Counted from the stretch's first letter, positions 42,880 through 52,493 are shown. The stretch is 64,000 nt of DNA from Flavihumibacter cheonanensis (GCF_022352215.1 NZ_JAKRWF010000001.1:1-64000); one strand, 5' to 3'. Notes: generated from the letters alone by a model not told the origin. Program-made: numbers and translations.

Positions 42880-45354
42880 TTATTTCAGCAATTGCAACTG
42901 CATTTTACGCACCCGGTCTTCCAGGGTTTCGGAGGATAACTGTTCCCGCTTACTGTCTACTTTAATCGGGAAACAGAAAGGAGTGAGTTTCTCCGGAAAC
43001 CGCAAAATGATCCGGCTTTGCTGAATGCGTTCGAGCATATTGCGTAAGCGGGTTTCTTCCATCTGCTGATCAAATACTTCCTGGTAGGCCTGCCGCATTA
43101 AGAGATTATCCGGCTCGTATTCCTGGAATACTTTAAATAAGAGCGAGGCACTTGCCTGTAAGTGTCTCGCTTTTTTATGTTCACCCGGATAACCCTGGAA
43201 CAATAAGCCACCGATCACCGCGATATCCCTGAATTTTCGTTTAGCCATCTCCGTACTGTTCACACTTCGCTGGATATCGGCAAACAGATTTTCCGTACTG
43301 AAGAGCTCATACACGTTGGTATCATCCACCGGTATGGGCTGGTCACTCAGTAATTCAAATCCATAATCATTCATCGCAAAGGAAAAGCTGATGGGCTGGA
43401 TTTTACTGATGCGGTATGCCAGGATGGCTGCCATCGCTTCATGTACCAGCCGGCCTTCAAAGGGATAGACGTACAAATGAAATCCATCTTTGGTTTCTAT
43501 CTGTTCAATCAGCAATTCATTTTCTTCCGGTACCTGGCTGAGTTGATTCTGCAATTCAAATAAGGGAGCCAGTGCATACATTTCGATATTATCCGGTCCC
43601 GCTTTTCCGGCTTCGTTTAAGGTTTGCCGTAAGAGCTGTCCCAGGTTGGCAGACAAGGGCATACGCCCACCCATCCAGCTTGGTACAATTGATTTTTTAC
43701 TGGTTGATTTTCGTACTAATACGGTCATGTCTTTGATCATTACCAGCTCCAGGTTTCTTCCCGCCAGGGTAAAGACTTCTCCCGGTTCCAGTTTGGAGAT
43801 AAACCATTCTTCAATCACACCAATATATCCACCCGATACAAATTTGACCTTCAGCATGGCATCACTTACAATAGTCCCAATATGCATGCGATGCCGCATG
43901 GCTACTCTTCTGCTTGTAATGCGATACAGCCCATCGATCAATTCTACTTTTTTATATTCATCGTACTGCTGTAAGGCCTGTCCGCCATGCACCAAAAACT
44001 GCAATACCTGCTGCCATTCCGCTTTTGTCATCTCCCTGAAACAGAAGGTAGATTTCACTTCATGATATGCCTGTTCTGAAGTAAATCCTTCCGATATAGC
44101 CAGTGTGCTGAGGTATTGAATCAGCACATCATAACATAACAGGAAGGGTTCCCTGGATTCAATCAGTTGCTTGTCCATGGCGGCTTTCAATGCGGCAGCT
44201 TCTACCAGTTCCAGTGAATGGGTGGGAAGGAAATAAATTCTGCTTACCGCCCCCGGCTGGTGACCGCTTCTTCCGGCTCTTTGTAAAAAGCGCGCGACTC
44301 CTTTTGGCGAGCCAACCTGTATAACAGTCTCGACTGGCCGAAAATCAACACCCAAATCCAGGCTCGCTGTACAGACCACACATTTCAATGTACCCGCATG
44401 TAATGCGTCTTCCACCCAGATCCGCAATTCCTGCTCAATACTTCCATGGTGTAAGGCGATGGCACCCGCCAGGTGTGGTGCCACATCCAGAATGGTCTGG
44501 TACCAGCGTTCACTCATTCCCCTGGTATTGATAAAGAGCAGGGTAGTGGTGCTCGCTTCAATGATGGGAATAATTTTTTCTACCAGCTTTAATCCCAGGT
44601 GACCGGCCCATGGATATTTTTCAATTTCATCCGGCAGGATGGAAATAAGTTCTGTTTGTTTAGGAAGGGTCGCCCGTACTATCCTTCCTTCCTCCTGCAG
44701 CGGCGATAACAATACCTCCATTGCCTGTTCCAGGTTACCGATGGTGGCGGATATACCAATAATGGAAAAACTTAGCTCAGGTTCTTGCTCTTTTCTTAGT
44801 GCCGCTATTCTGCACATGGCCAGTTCCACCAGCACCCCCCGCTTGCTGCCAATCAGTTCATGCCATTCATCTACAGCAACGAGCCGGAGTGAGTTGAAAA
44901 AATCCGGATAGCCTTTCTGTGCCAGCACCAGGTGCAGGCTCTCCGGTGTGATGATCAGTATTTCCGGTGATTTTCTTTTTTGTTTCTGTCGTTCACTGGT
45001 TGGAGTATCCCCATTTCGTATACCCACGGTCCAGGGAATGCCTAAAGCTAGTAATGCTTCCTCCATAGCGCGACCGATATCTTTGGCGAGTGCTCTCAGA
45101 GGAGAGATCCATAAGAGTTGCAGCGCCTGTGGTCGTTTGCTTCTAAAGGTATCCGGATGTTCATTGATGTATTGAATAAGGGCACCTAAGAAAACCGAAA
45201 ATGTTTTTCCATATCCGGTGGGAGCATTTACCAGTCCGGAGGAACCTGACAATATCAACTGCCATGCTTCTTCCTGGTAGGCAAACGGAGTTCTGTTGTT
45301 TTCGGCTAACCAATCCCGTATGACCTGGTATCCTATCGTTTGCCGGAGCTTCAA
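42880..45354 (-). CDS. Ligase-associated DEXH-box helicase (Lhr-core type)
   Basis: The 824-residue protein has motif I NAPTGYGKTFS, motif II as VAVDEWHELIGSKRG, SATIGNL, and VI as QRAGRSGHQPG, followed by the winged-helix and Lhr-type beta-barrel domains (RTGYIGVIEEWFI region). It belongs to the helicases that travel with the repair ligase and PdeM. No ATG is available before the conserved core; TTG at 45354 is the only plausible start, 3 bp past the cytochrome stop (45358), pointing to coupled translation. It is likely part of one operon with exonuclease, ligase and cytochrome genes. Confidence 0.9.
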   Translation of the reverse strand: MKLRQTIGYQVIRDWLAENNRTPFAYQEEAWQLILSGSSGLVNAPTGYGKTFSVFLGALIQYINEHPDTFRSKRPQALQLLWISPLRALAKDIGRAMEEALLALGIPWTVGIRNGDTPTSERQKQKRKSPEILIITPESLHLVLAQKGYPDFFNSLRLVAVDEWHELIGSKRGVLVELAMCRIAALRKEQEPELSFSIIGISATIGNLEQAMEVLLSPLQEEGRIVRATLPKQTELISILPDEIEKYPWAGHLGLKLVEKIIPIIEASTTTLLFINTRGMSERWYQTILDVAPHLAGAIALHHGSIEQELRIWVEDALHAGTLKCVVCTASLDLGVDFRPVETVIQVGSPKGVARFLQRAGRSGHQPGAVSRIYFLPTHSLELVEAAALKAAMDKQLIESREPFLLCYDVLIQYLSTLAISEGFTSEQAYHEVKSTFCFREMTKAEWQQVLQFLVHGGQALQQYDEYKKVELIDGLYRITSRRVAMRHRMHIGTIVSDAMLKVKFVSGGYIGVIEEWFISKLEPGEVFTLAGRNLELVMIKDMTVLVRKSTSKKSIVPSWMGGRMPLSANLGQLLRQTLNEAGKAGPDNIEMYALAPLFELQNQLSQVPEENELLIEQIETKDGFHLYVYPFEGRLVHEAMAAILAYRISKIQPISFSFAMNDYGFELLSDQPIPVDDTNVYELFSTENLFADIQRSVNSTEMAKRKFRDIAVIGGLLFQGYPGEHKKARHLQASASLLFKVFQEYEPDNLLMRQAYQEVFDQQMEETRLRNMLERIQQSRIILRFPEKLTPFCFPIKVDSKREQLSSETLEDRVRKMQLQLLK

Positions 45355-45357
45355 TAC

Positions 45358-46749
45358 TTAGATGGTTTTGAGATACTCCAGCAACGCCTTGCGTTCTGTG
45401 TCTGTTAGTTTATCGCCAAAATAATGGCCATAGTTACCATACCCTTTGAGCGTGGTGTTATAAATCTGGCTGCCTCCCGGTTTATCAACTACCTTGTACT
45501 CCCAACTCATGCTCTCGATATCATAGCGGGGCTTGTCAAAATTGCGTTGCCAGTAGGTAGGCCGGATTTTACTATTCAATACGGCTTCCAGGGTTGGTAC
45601 GGAACCATTGTGCAAATAAGGGGCAGTGCTCCAGATTCCATCCAGCGGTGGTGCAATGTATCCATTAAAAGGCACCAGGCTTGCCGGATGATCCCCTTGA
45701 GAAAACCAACTTTTATTGAACCAATTTACAAACTGCGGATTCTGATAGTTGCTTTGGTACAAGGCCGAATCGGTTTTAATAATCGAAGCGGGAATCAATA
45801 AGTTCGGATATTCTTCTTCGTTACCATATTTTCCGTGGCATTTGGAACAGTTATCAATAAAGAGAATGCGCCCTTTTTCTGCCAATGCCTTATCCACTTT
45901 GCCAGGATAAACAGGTGGTCGCAGGTTGTTGATATAGGCGAGTACATCACTGATGCGTTTATCCACTTCCGCTGCTTCAGAAGAATCGGTTACGGTTAGC
46001 AGGTTGGAGGCCATTAGAAATCTTCCAAAATCACCGCGACCGAATCCATTGTAGAACATGGCATTCTTTTTCCGGAGCAACCACCAGGCAGGTACATCAC
46101 TGGGAATTACTTCTTTCGGAATCTCCATATAAGCAGAGTCGGACCATTTCAGTGTATTGGGATCGCGATGCGCCACCAATACTGCTGCCAGCCGGTCTGC
46201 AGCATTCACTCCTCGTACAGCTGTTGTCAAATAGGGGCCAATGGTGCCTGCTACCTGCAGGAAATGTTTGCTTGCTTCGTATTTTGCGGGAGCGTTAGCT
46301 TTCATCAAGGTGCCCATCATCTTGATGGCAGCAGGATTCAGTTGTTGTCCCATGGAAAAATCAATCAGGGTATTGCCCATACCTACAATCAAAGAATCAT
46401 TGAATACCTGCGCATGGCATTGCATACAGTTGGGAGCCACCAGGTTTTCTCCATTCACTGCTTTTACCACGGTGTAATCATGCGGTACAGTTGCATTGAG
46501 TCCGGTTCTTTTCAGAAAATTCTGCTGCTCCTTGCCTTTGCCCATCAAGAAAAAATCATAGGGAATTCCTCCCTTGACATAATCTCCGGTGGTCAGGTAG
46601 TCAAATCCTTTGGCAGCATCACCGCTTCGTTGTTTGGAAGGAGGAATTGGCACCGGTTTATCCGGATTCAGCGCGGTTGTATGGCTGGTTAGCAACACCA
46701 CGCCACTGCCGGCTAAGAGCACCAGTAATAAAAAGATTCGGGTAAGCAT
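45358..46749 (-). CDS. Di-haem c-type cytochrome, RoxA/MauG-like region, within the repair operon
   Basis: An N-terminal signal/anchor (RIFLLLVLLAGSGVVLL) precedes two haem-binding motifs, CMQCH (residues 108-112) and CSKCH (near residue 300), with a C-terminal WSTAPYLHNGSVPTL block as in RoxA and MauG/di-haem peroxidase proteins. It would act in the periplasm. It lies between ligase (46796) and helicase (45354), with 46 bp before and 3 bp after, on the same strand, although its compartment differs from that of the repair enzymes. Its role here is unknown; redox sensing or co-transcription without a link are both possible. Confidence 0.85.
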   Translation of the reverse strand: MLTRIFLLLVLLAGSGVVLLTSHTTALNPDKPVPIPPSKQRSGDAAKGFDYLTTGDYVKGGIPYDFFLMGKGKEQQNFLKRTGLNATVPHDYTVVKAVNGENLVAPNCMQCHAQVFNDSLIVGMGNTLIDFSMGQQLNPAAIKMMGTLMKANAPAKYEASKHFLQVAGTIGPYLTTAVRGVNAADRLAAVLVAHRDPNTLKWSDSAYMEIPKEVIPSDVPAWWLLRKKNAMFYNGFGRGDFGRFLMASNLLTVTDSSEAAEVDKRISDVLAYINNLRPPVYPGKVDKALAEKGRILFIDNCSKCHGKYGNEEEYPNLLIPASIIKTDSALYQSNYQNPQFVNWFNKSWFSQGDHPASLVPFNGYIAPPLDGIWSTAPYLHNGSVPTLEAVLNSKIRPTYWQRNFDKPRYDIESMSWEYKVVDKPGGSQIYNTTLKGYGNYGHYFGDKLTDTERKALLEYLKTI

Positions 46750-46795
46750 AACACTGTATTGATCTTAATCTAACAAATTTCTTGTTCCCACGGTT

Positions 46796-48433
46796 CTAAT
46801 CTGCTTTTTCATTGCCAAATTGTTGCAATAATTGCTGCAGATCCTCCAGCGTGTTGATATCCTGCACGGTTTTATCTTTTCTCCAGCGCAGGATTCGGGG
46901 GAAACGAAGTGCCACTCCACTTTTATGCCGGGAAGAAGCTGCAATTCCTTCAAAAGCGATCTCAAAAACCAGTTCGGCTGGCACAGTTCGAACGGGACCA
47001 AATTTCTCCAGTGCATTGCGTTTCACAAATGCATCCACTTCCAGCAGTTCCTTATCCGTGAGTCCTGAATACGCTTTGGTGAATGCCAGCAGTTTATCAT
47101 CCTTTCGAACTGCAAAAGTGTAATCGGTATAGAGGTTGCTTCTGCGCCCATGGCCTTTTTGCGCATAAATCAGAACGGCATCAATGGTCATGGGATCTGT
47201 TTTCCATTTCCACCAGTCGCCCCGCTTCCTGCCTACCTGGTATACCGAGTCTTTTTTCTTCAGCATAATGCCTTCTGCTACAAATTCTCTGGATCGGCTC
47301 CTGAGTTCCGCAAGCTCTTCCCAGGTATCAAAGTTTACACTGGGAGAGAGTAGCAGCTTCGGGTGCTGAACCTGTGCTACCAGCGCTTCTAATTTAGTTC
47401 TTCTTTGTTGCAGGGGCTGATCCCGCCAGTCGGTTCCTTCCCATTCCAATAAATCATAGGCGAAAAAATGAATGGGTGCAGCTTCCAGTTGTTTTTTGGT
47501 AATATTTTTTCGGCCAATCCGGGTTTGTAAGAGTGCAAAGGGCATCGGTTTCCCCTCCATAAAGGGCAGGATTTCACCATCCAAAACCAACCCATCTGGT
47601 AAGGTATTCAGTAAACCCTGATACTCCGGAAACTTCTCAGTTATCAATTCTTCTCCCCGGCTCCAGACAAAGAGCTCGCCGTTGCGCTTGATTAATTGTC
47701 CGCGTATACCATCCCATTTCCACTCTGCCTGCCATTCGGCCGGATTCCCTAGCGCTTCCAATTCCCCTTCTACCGGATAACACAAATAAAAAGGATAGGG
47801 CTTGGAGAAATCGGTGGCTGCATAACTGCTGGACAGCAATTGTTGTAAACTCGTCTGGCGCGGATCCCACTGACCGCTAATCAGATAGGCTATCTGGCTT
47901 TGTTCCAGATTAACCAGTTTGGCAAGTGCCTGCACCAATAATTGTTGTGATACCCCAATTCGAAATCCTCCGGTTATTAGCTTATTGAACACAAATCGTT
48001 CTTCGCGATTCAGCTCATCCCAGGCATGCAGTACAAATGATTTTTTTGCTTCTACTTCCTGGTCGCTGAGCGCTTGCAATGCCTCCAGGTAGGTCTGGAG
48101 GGAATGACTGGATTCATTGGTCGGTGGTGGCAATAATAATGCAATGGTTTCAGCGAGATCCCCTACGGTATGATAGGATTCTTCAAACAGCCAGGCAGAT
48201 AAACCGGTTTGTTCAATGCACCATTCTCTCAGATAGGTACTGCTGACTGTTCTTTTAGGCCGCCTTCCGGTAAAGAGTGCGATCACCCAAATGGTATCAG
48301 CTTCCGGTGCAGTTTCAAAATAACTTAGCAGGGCTGCCAGCTTATCATTGGTTTTGGTACTGGAACCTAGTTGCTTCACCAGTTCGGCAAACAGGCGCAT
48401 GCCAGTATTGCTATTCCTGTTCTTCGGTTCCAT
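46796..48433 (-). CDS. Ligase-associated ATP-dependent DNA ligase
   Basis: The 545-residue protein has an N-terminal helical DNA-binding domain, a nucleotidyl-transferase domain with the adenylated Lys239 in EWKWDGIRGQ, further motifs VLDGEILPF and EGIMLKKKDSVY, and a C-terminal OB fold ending at RFPRILRWRKDK. Bacterial ligases of this type occur with pdeM, helicase and exonuclease genes and act in damage repair. The start at ATG 48433 overlaps the exonuclease gene by 23 bp; ATG 48400 (MRLFAELVKQ) is an alternative. Confidence 0.93.
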   Translation of the reverse strand: MEPKNRNSNTGMRLFAELVKQLGSSTKTNDKLAALLSYFETAPEADTIWVIALFTGRRPKRTVSSTYLREWCIEQTGLSAWLFEESYHTVGDLAETIALLLPPPTNESSHSLQTYLEALQALSDQEVEAKKSFVLHAWDELNREERFVFNKLITGGFRIGVSQQLLVQALAKLVNLEQSQIAYLISGQWDPRQTSLQQLLSSSYAATDFSKPYPFYLCYPVEGELEALGNPAEWQAEWKWDGIRGQLIKRNGELFVWSRGEELITEKFPEYQGLLNTLPDGLVLDGEILPFMEGKPMPFALLQTRIGRKNITKKQLEAAPIHFFAYDLLEWEGTDWRDQPLQQRRTKLEALVAQVQHPKLLLSPSVNFDTWEELAELRSRSREFVAEGIMLKKKDSVYQVGRKRGDWWKWKTDPMTIDAVLIYAQKGHGRRSNLYTDYTFAVRKDDKLLAFTKAYSGLTDKELLEVDAFVKRNALEKFGPVRTVPAELVFEIAFEGIAASSRHKSGVALRFPRILRWRKDKTVQDINTLEDLQQLLQQFGNEKAD

Positions 48434-49394
48434 AAGCTGTTTGAATTTCTTTGGCTTCGATTCCCTGCTCTGTTAAATACCGCGAAAAAGCTGCCTGGAA
48501 TCCATGGGTTACATATACAGAGGAAGCCCCGGTTGCTTTGACAGCAGTTATCAATCCATTCCAGTCGGCATGATCACTTAACACGAATCCGGCATCCACA
48601 TTTCTTCTGCGGGCATTGCCTCTAACCTGCATCCAGCCACTGCAAACAGCTACTTTAACCGGACCGAATTTCTTCAGCCAACTACTGCCATCTGCACTGG
48701 GTGGTGCTACTACTATTGATCCCTTCAGTTGATTTCGGTTAGGCTCCACCGGTACCCTTACTACCGGTGTTAATTTCCATCCGGAGTCTATCAATTTTTC
48801 CTGCACATTAGCAATGGCACCATGAGCATAAATGGGTTGTTGCAAGGGAGCCAGGCAACTGATCAAGCGTTGTGCTTTTCCCAGGCTATAGGCAAGTAAT
48901 ACAGAACTATATCCTGCTGTCTGGTTATCCAACACCCATTGCCTGATTTGCTGGTATATAATTTCCTGGTCTTCCCATTGGTAGATGGGCAATCCAAATG
49001 TAGATTCGGTTATAAAATGATGACAGGCTACCGGTTCGAAATCACCACTGATGCCATCTGACACTACTTTATAATCTCCACTTACTACCCAAACTTCTCC
49101 TTTGTATTCTACCCGAACCTGGGAGGAGCCGATGATATGTCCGGCTGGATGCAGACTTACCCTAACACCATTGATATCTAACTGCTCTCCCCAGTCCTGT
49201 GATTGTACTTCAACCGGACCCAGTCTCAATTGCAGGAGAGGTGCAGTATCCGGGTGACAGAGATATTGTTTACTTCCCCAGCGCGCGTGATCACTATGGG
49301 CATGTGTGATTACAGCCTTCTCCACAGGTTTCCAGGGATCGATATAAAATCCACCTTGGGAGCAATAGATACCTGATGGAGTAAAGCTTAGCAA
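48411..49394 (-). CDS. Ligase-associated MBL-fold beta-CASP exonuclease
   Basis: The 327-residue protein begins with LSFTPSGIYC, YIDPWKPVEKAVITHAHSDHARWG and continues with HPAGHIIGSSQVRVEY and VLSDHADWNGLI, the metallo-beta-lactamase and beta-CASP blocks of the repair exonuclease associated with bacterial ligase. A TTG start at 49394 is required because an in-frame stop lies 15 bases upstream of it and no ATG lies before the conserved start. It leads the ligase gene with a 23-bp overlap. Confidence 0.92.
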   Translation of the reverse strand: MLSFTPSGIYCSQGGFYIDPWKPVEKAVITHAHSDHARWGSKQYLCHPDTAPLLQLRLGPVEVQSQDWGEQLDINGVRVSLHPAGHIIGSSQVRVEYKGEVWVVSGDYKVVSDGISGDFEPVACHHFITESTFGLPIYQWEDQEIIYQQIRQWVLDNQTAGYSSVLLAYSLGKAQRLISCLAPLQQPIYAHGAIANVQEKLIDSGWKLTPVVRVPVEPNRNQLKGSIVVAPPSADGSSWLKKFGPVKVAVCSGWMQVRGNARRRNVDAGFVLSDHADWNGLITAVKATGASSVYVTHGFQAAFSRYLTEQGIEAKEIQTAYGTEEQE

Positions 49395-49401
49395 TGGAAG
49401 T

Positions 49402-49429
49402 ATGAATTATGAATTGTGAATTATGAATT
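49402..49429. repeat. Heptamer tandem repeat, four units of ATGAATT type
   Basis: ATGAATT, ATGAATT, GTGAATT, ATGAATT run without a break. The tract covers the end of the DUF2256 gene, whose stop codon (49421-49423) is inside it, and ends 8 bp before the exonuclease TTG start. Confidence 0.75.
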
Positions 49430-49564
49430 GCGGGAGCGGCGGCAGCGTTCACTGCAATACTTGACTTCTTCCCAAACCGCGGCCCATTTTTTTCTCCAGG
49501 AAAAGGGACGATTACAGGTAACGCAAATCTTCTGTGGCAGATTGGCTTTTTTGACTTGCTTCAT
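49421..49564 (-). CDS. DUF2256 zinc-ribbon-like small protein
   Basis: The 47-residue protein has [18 protein letters not shown] then [12 protein letters not shown]; the Cys-x2-Cys and Cys-x3-Cys pairs fit a zinc-binding fold of the DUF2256 family. Members are often found next to photolyases; here it stands at the head of the repair operon, 26 bp upstream of the exonuclease. The start is ATG 49564. Its last two residues and stop come from the repeat tract. Confidence 0.8.
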   Translation of the reverse strand: MKQVKKANLPQKICVTCNRPFSWRKKWAAVWEEVKYCSERCRRSRNS

Positions 49565-49616
49565 AACCTATTAACAATCCTTCACCGGGAAGGTTTATGC
49601 AAAAGCCAGGCCTGCC

Positions 49617-50828
49617 TTAATTCACAGTGGTGATCGTACCATTCAGGAGTTTGACCACATACATTTTTTTGTTTTCGAAATAATCCAGTTGTTGTTCCTG
49701 CTTATTGAGTAATACAGGCTGGATATCAAAATCAGTGAATACCTGGTATTTTTTTTCTCCGAGTCCCAGTGCAAGATTAGGTCCCTGGTCAGCTACCATT
49801 TTTCCAAAGCGATACATCACCTCATATCCTCTGAATACCATATCACTGGGACGTGCAAATAATTTGTCGCGGAAATAATTGGTGATGGAGACACTCAAAG
49901 AATCCGTCCGAACAGGATTGAACGGAATAGTATAAAAGATTTCGAGGTCTTTGTATTCATCGCTTTCAAAATCCCGGATACCATCCCAGGTGGGCATGCC
50001 CATAATCTGAACAGGGTAGGTCTTATTGAGTTCTGCTAAATGGCCAGCGAGTTTGCGGGCAAACTGCACATCCAGGCTACCGGCTACTGCCAGTGTACTT
50101 TTGGTACTATCCAGGTAGGGAAGCAAATTAGCTGCTTCAAAATCTGTTGGAAGTGTTACGTATTTCAGTTTTAACTGGGCGCCTGGTTTGGATTTCTCCA
50201 CATCATTCAGGTATCCTTTTAAGCGGGTTTCTTGTGCACCGTTTCGGGTGAATACAATGATGGAGGCCTGGTTTCTTTTTTTCTCGAGGTATTCATAAAT
50301 ACCCTGCGCATGGGTAGCAAGTGTACTGTTCAGAATTACCATGTAAGGATTGTTCGTGATGCCTGCATCATTGGGCAGGTTTACATTCACAAATGGCACC
50401 TGCTTTTTATTCGCAAAATCAGCCCAGGGCCTTACTTCATTATTGCCGATATGTCCAACCAGCAGATTGGCATTCTGAACTGCCGGATCCTGCATTAAGG
50501 TCTGCAGGTTTCTGTTCGAACGGGTATCAATCACGTTCACATCCAGCTCCACTTTTTCCTTATTAAGGGAATCAATGGCGAGCTGAACTCCTTCGTAGAA
50601 TTCAAGTCCGGGTAAAAAATAACGAGGAAACTGTTTCCCAAAGCGATATTGCCCTCCTGCATCAAAAGCGGAATCGAGGTACAGCGGTAGCAGGAAAGTT
50701 ACTACCTGCTTTTTTTTAGTTAGTTGTTGTGGCAGCGTTACCAGTGCACTGTCCTGGGCTAATACCGGGACAATCAATGAACTTATCAAAACAACCGTAA
50801 GAAAAAAGAGCCTGCTGTAGTTGCGCAT
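49617..50828 (-). CDS. Periplasmic type-I binding-fold protein (Leu/Ile/Val-binding-like)
   Basis: A signal peptide (TVVLISSLIVPVLA) leads 380 residues of a two-lobed binding fold (LLPLYLDSAF, GVQLAIDSLNKEKVELDVNVIDT, LVGHIGNNEVRP, VPFVNVNLPND). No partner permease or ATPase gene is nearby, so in this organism it may serve as a ligand sensor or cell-wall/lipid-linked binding protein. It is on the same strand as guaA (19 bp downstream of it) and may be in its transcript. Confidence 0.7.
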   Translation of the reverse strand: MRNYSRLFFLTVVLISSLIVPVLAQDSALVTLPQQLTKKKQVVTFLLPLYLDSAFDAGGQYRFGKQFPRYFLPGLEFYEGVQLAIDSLNKEKVELDVNVIDTRSNRNLQTLMQDPAVQNANLLVGHIGNNEVRPWADFANKKQVPFVNVNLPNDAGITNNPYMVILNSTLATHAQGIYEYLEKKRNQASIIVFTRNGAQETRLKGYLNDVEKSKPGAQLKLKYVTLPTDFEAANLLPYLDSTKSTLAVAGSLDVQFARKLAGHLAELNKTYPVQIMGMPTWDGIRDFESDEYKDLEIFYTIPFNPVRTDSLSVSITNYFRDKLFARPSDMVFRGYEVMYRFGKMVADQGPNLALGLGEKKYQVFTDFDIQPVLLNKQEQQLDYFENKKMYVVKLLNGTITTVN

Positions 50829-50847
50829 GTGCCTTGGGTTTAGTTAC

Positions 50848-52383
50848 TTATTCCCATTCGATGGTAGCTGGTGGTTTACTGCTTATATCGTATACCACCC
50901 GGTTGATACCCCGAACGTTGTTGATTATATCACTCGAAATATGTGCCAGAAAATCATAGGGCAGATGAGCCCAGTCGGCAGTCATTCCATCTACGGAAGT
51001 TACTGCTCTGAGCGCAACGGTATATTCATAGGTTCTTTCATCGCCCATAACTCCTACACTCTTTACCGGCAGCAGGATGGCGCCTGCCTGCCATACTGAT
51101 TTATATAAGTTGTGTTCTTTGAGTCCGGAGATGTATCGGTGATCAGCTTCCTGCAGCAGTTTAACTTTTTCTTCTGTTATTTCACCGAGGATACGTATAG
51201 CCAGTCCGGGGCCCGGGAAAGGATGACGATCAATTAATTCGTCCGGAATTCCCAGCTCACGGCCTACTTTTCTAACTTCATCCTTGAAAAGATAGCGCAG
51301 CGGTTCTACCAGCTCCAGGTGCATCTGCTCCGGCAATCCACCCACATTGTGATGAGATTTGATTGTTACAGAAGGACCGTGCACGGAAACACTTTCAATC
51401 ACATCCGGATAAATCGTTCCCTGTCCCAACAATTCAATGCCTTCTACTTTTTTGGCTTCTTCCTGGAAAACATCAATGAATAATTTTCCGATGACTTTTC
51501 TTTTGGCTTCCGGGTCGGTTTTGCCGGCCAGTTCTGAGTAGAAGCGATCTTTAGCATCCACCCCTTTTACATTGAGGTGCAAATTGTCTTTATAGGTTTT
51601 TAATACCTGCTCAAATTCTCCTTTTCTGAGTACTCCGTTGTCCACAAAAATACCGTAGAGCCGGTCGCCAATAGCTTTTGAAATAAGAGTTGCAGCCACG
51701 GTACTATCCACCCCACCACTGAGTGCCATGATCACTTTACGATCACCTATTTGCTTTTGCAGGGCAGCAACTGTATCAGAGATAAAATGGGCTGGTGTCC
51801 AATCCTGCGAGCAACCACATACTTCCACCAGGAAGTTGCGGATCAGTTTTTTCCCTTCAATGCTGTGGTACACTTCGGGATGGAATTGTACGGCGTATAA
51901 AATTTCTTTATCGTCTATTTTGCGAAATGCTGCAATGGGGATGGATTGCGTATCAGCCAGCAGTTCAAATCCGGCAGGGATTTCTTTCACGCTGTCTGCG
52001 TGACTCATCCATACCTGGCTCTGTTTGGACATGCCTTCGAAAATCCGGTCTTCTTTCAGGATTTGAAGGATGGCCCGACCATATTCGCGCTTGCTGCTTT
52101 TTTCTACCCTGCCTCCAAATTTTTTGGCTGTCAGCTGGGCACCATAACATACACCCAAAACAGGAAGGCGGGAAATCATGGACTGAATATCCACATCCGG
52201 GGCGTTTTCATCATTTACAGAAAAAGGAGATCCTGAAAGGATAATCCCTTTTAAACCTGGTTCATATTCGAAGGCTTTGTGATAGGGAATGATTTCACAA
52301 TATACATTGGCCTCCCGTACAGCCCTGGCAATCAACTGAGTATATTGAGAGCCAAAATCGAGGATGAGAATTTTTTCAGTCAT
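50848..52383 (-). CDS. guaA: GMP synthase (glutamine-hydrolysing)
   Basis: The 511-residue protein has the glutamine amidotransferase triad (LGVCYGAQ Cys, VQFHPEV His/Glu), the ATP-pyrophosphatase P-loop ([15 protein letters not shown]) and the C-terminal dimerisation domain ending PATIEWE. It makes GMP from XMP. A -7-like TAACTTCG is 7 bases before its ATG. It leads a minus-strand run of genes reaching through the binding protein towards the repair genes. Confidence 0.97.
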   Translation of the reverse strand: MTEKILILDFGSQYTQLIARAVREANVYCEIIPYHKAFEYEPGLKGIILSGSPFSVNDENAPDVDIQSMISRLPVLGVCYGAQLTAKKFGGRVEKSSKREYGRAILQILKEDRIFEGMSKQSQVWMSHADSVKEIPAGFELLADTQSIPIAAFRKIDDKEILYAVQFHPEVYHSIEGKKLIRNFLVEVCGCSQDWTPAHFISDTVAALQKQIGDRKVIMALSGGVDSTVAATLISKAIGDRLYGIFVDNGVLRKGEFEQVLKTYKDNLHLNVKGVDAKDRFYSELAGKTDPEAKRKVIGKLFIDVFQEEAKKVEGIELLGQGTIYPDVIESVSVHGPSVTIKSHHNVGGLPEQMHLELVEPLRYLFKDEVRKVGRELGIPDELIDRHPFPGPGLAIRILGEITEEKVKLLQEADHRYISGLKEHNLYKSVWQAGAILLPVKSVGVMGDERTYEYTVALRAVTSVDGMTADWAHLPYDFLAHISSDIINNVRGINRVVYDISSKPPATIEWE

Positions 52384-52390
52384 GGTGGCG

Positions 52391-52398
52391 CGAAGTTA
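52391..52398 (-). promoter_or_regulatory. -7-like element (TAACTTCG) before guaA
   Basis: TAACTTCG on the minus strand differs from TAnnTTTG at one base and ends 7 bases before the guaA start codon. Confidence 0.35.
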
Positions 52399-52493
52399 CA
52401 ATCTTTTTCCAGCCCTTCAGATTCCGGTAACTTTTTACAGGAATGGGCGTCTAAGACAGTAAATATTTTGTTTTTTTGACTAAACAACCTCAC

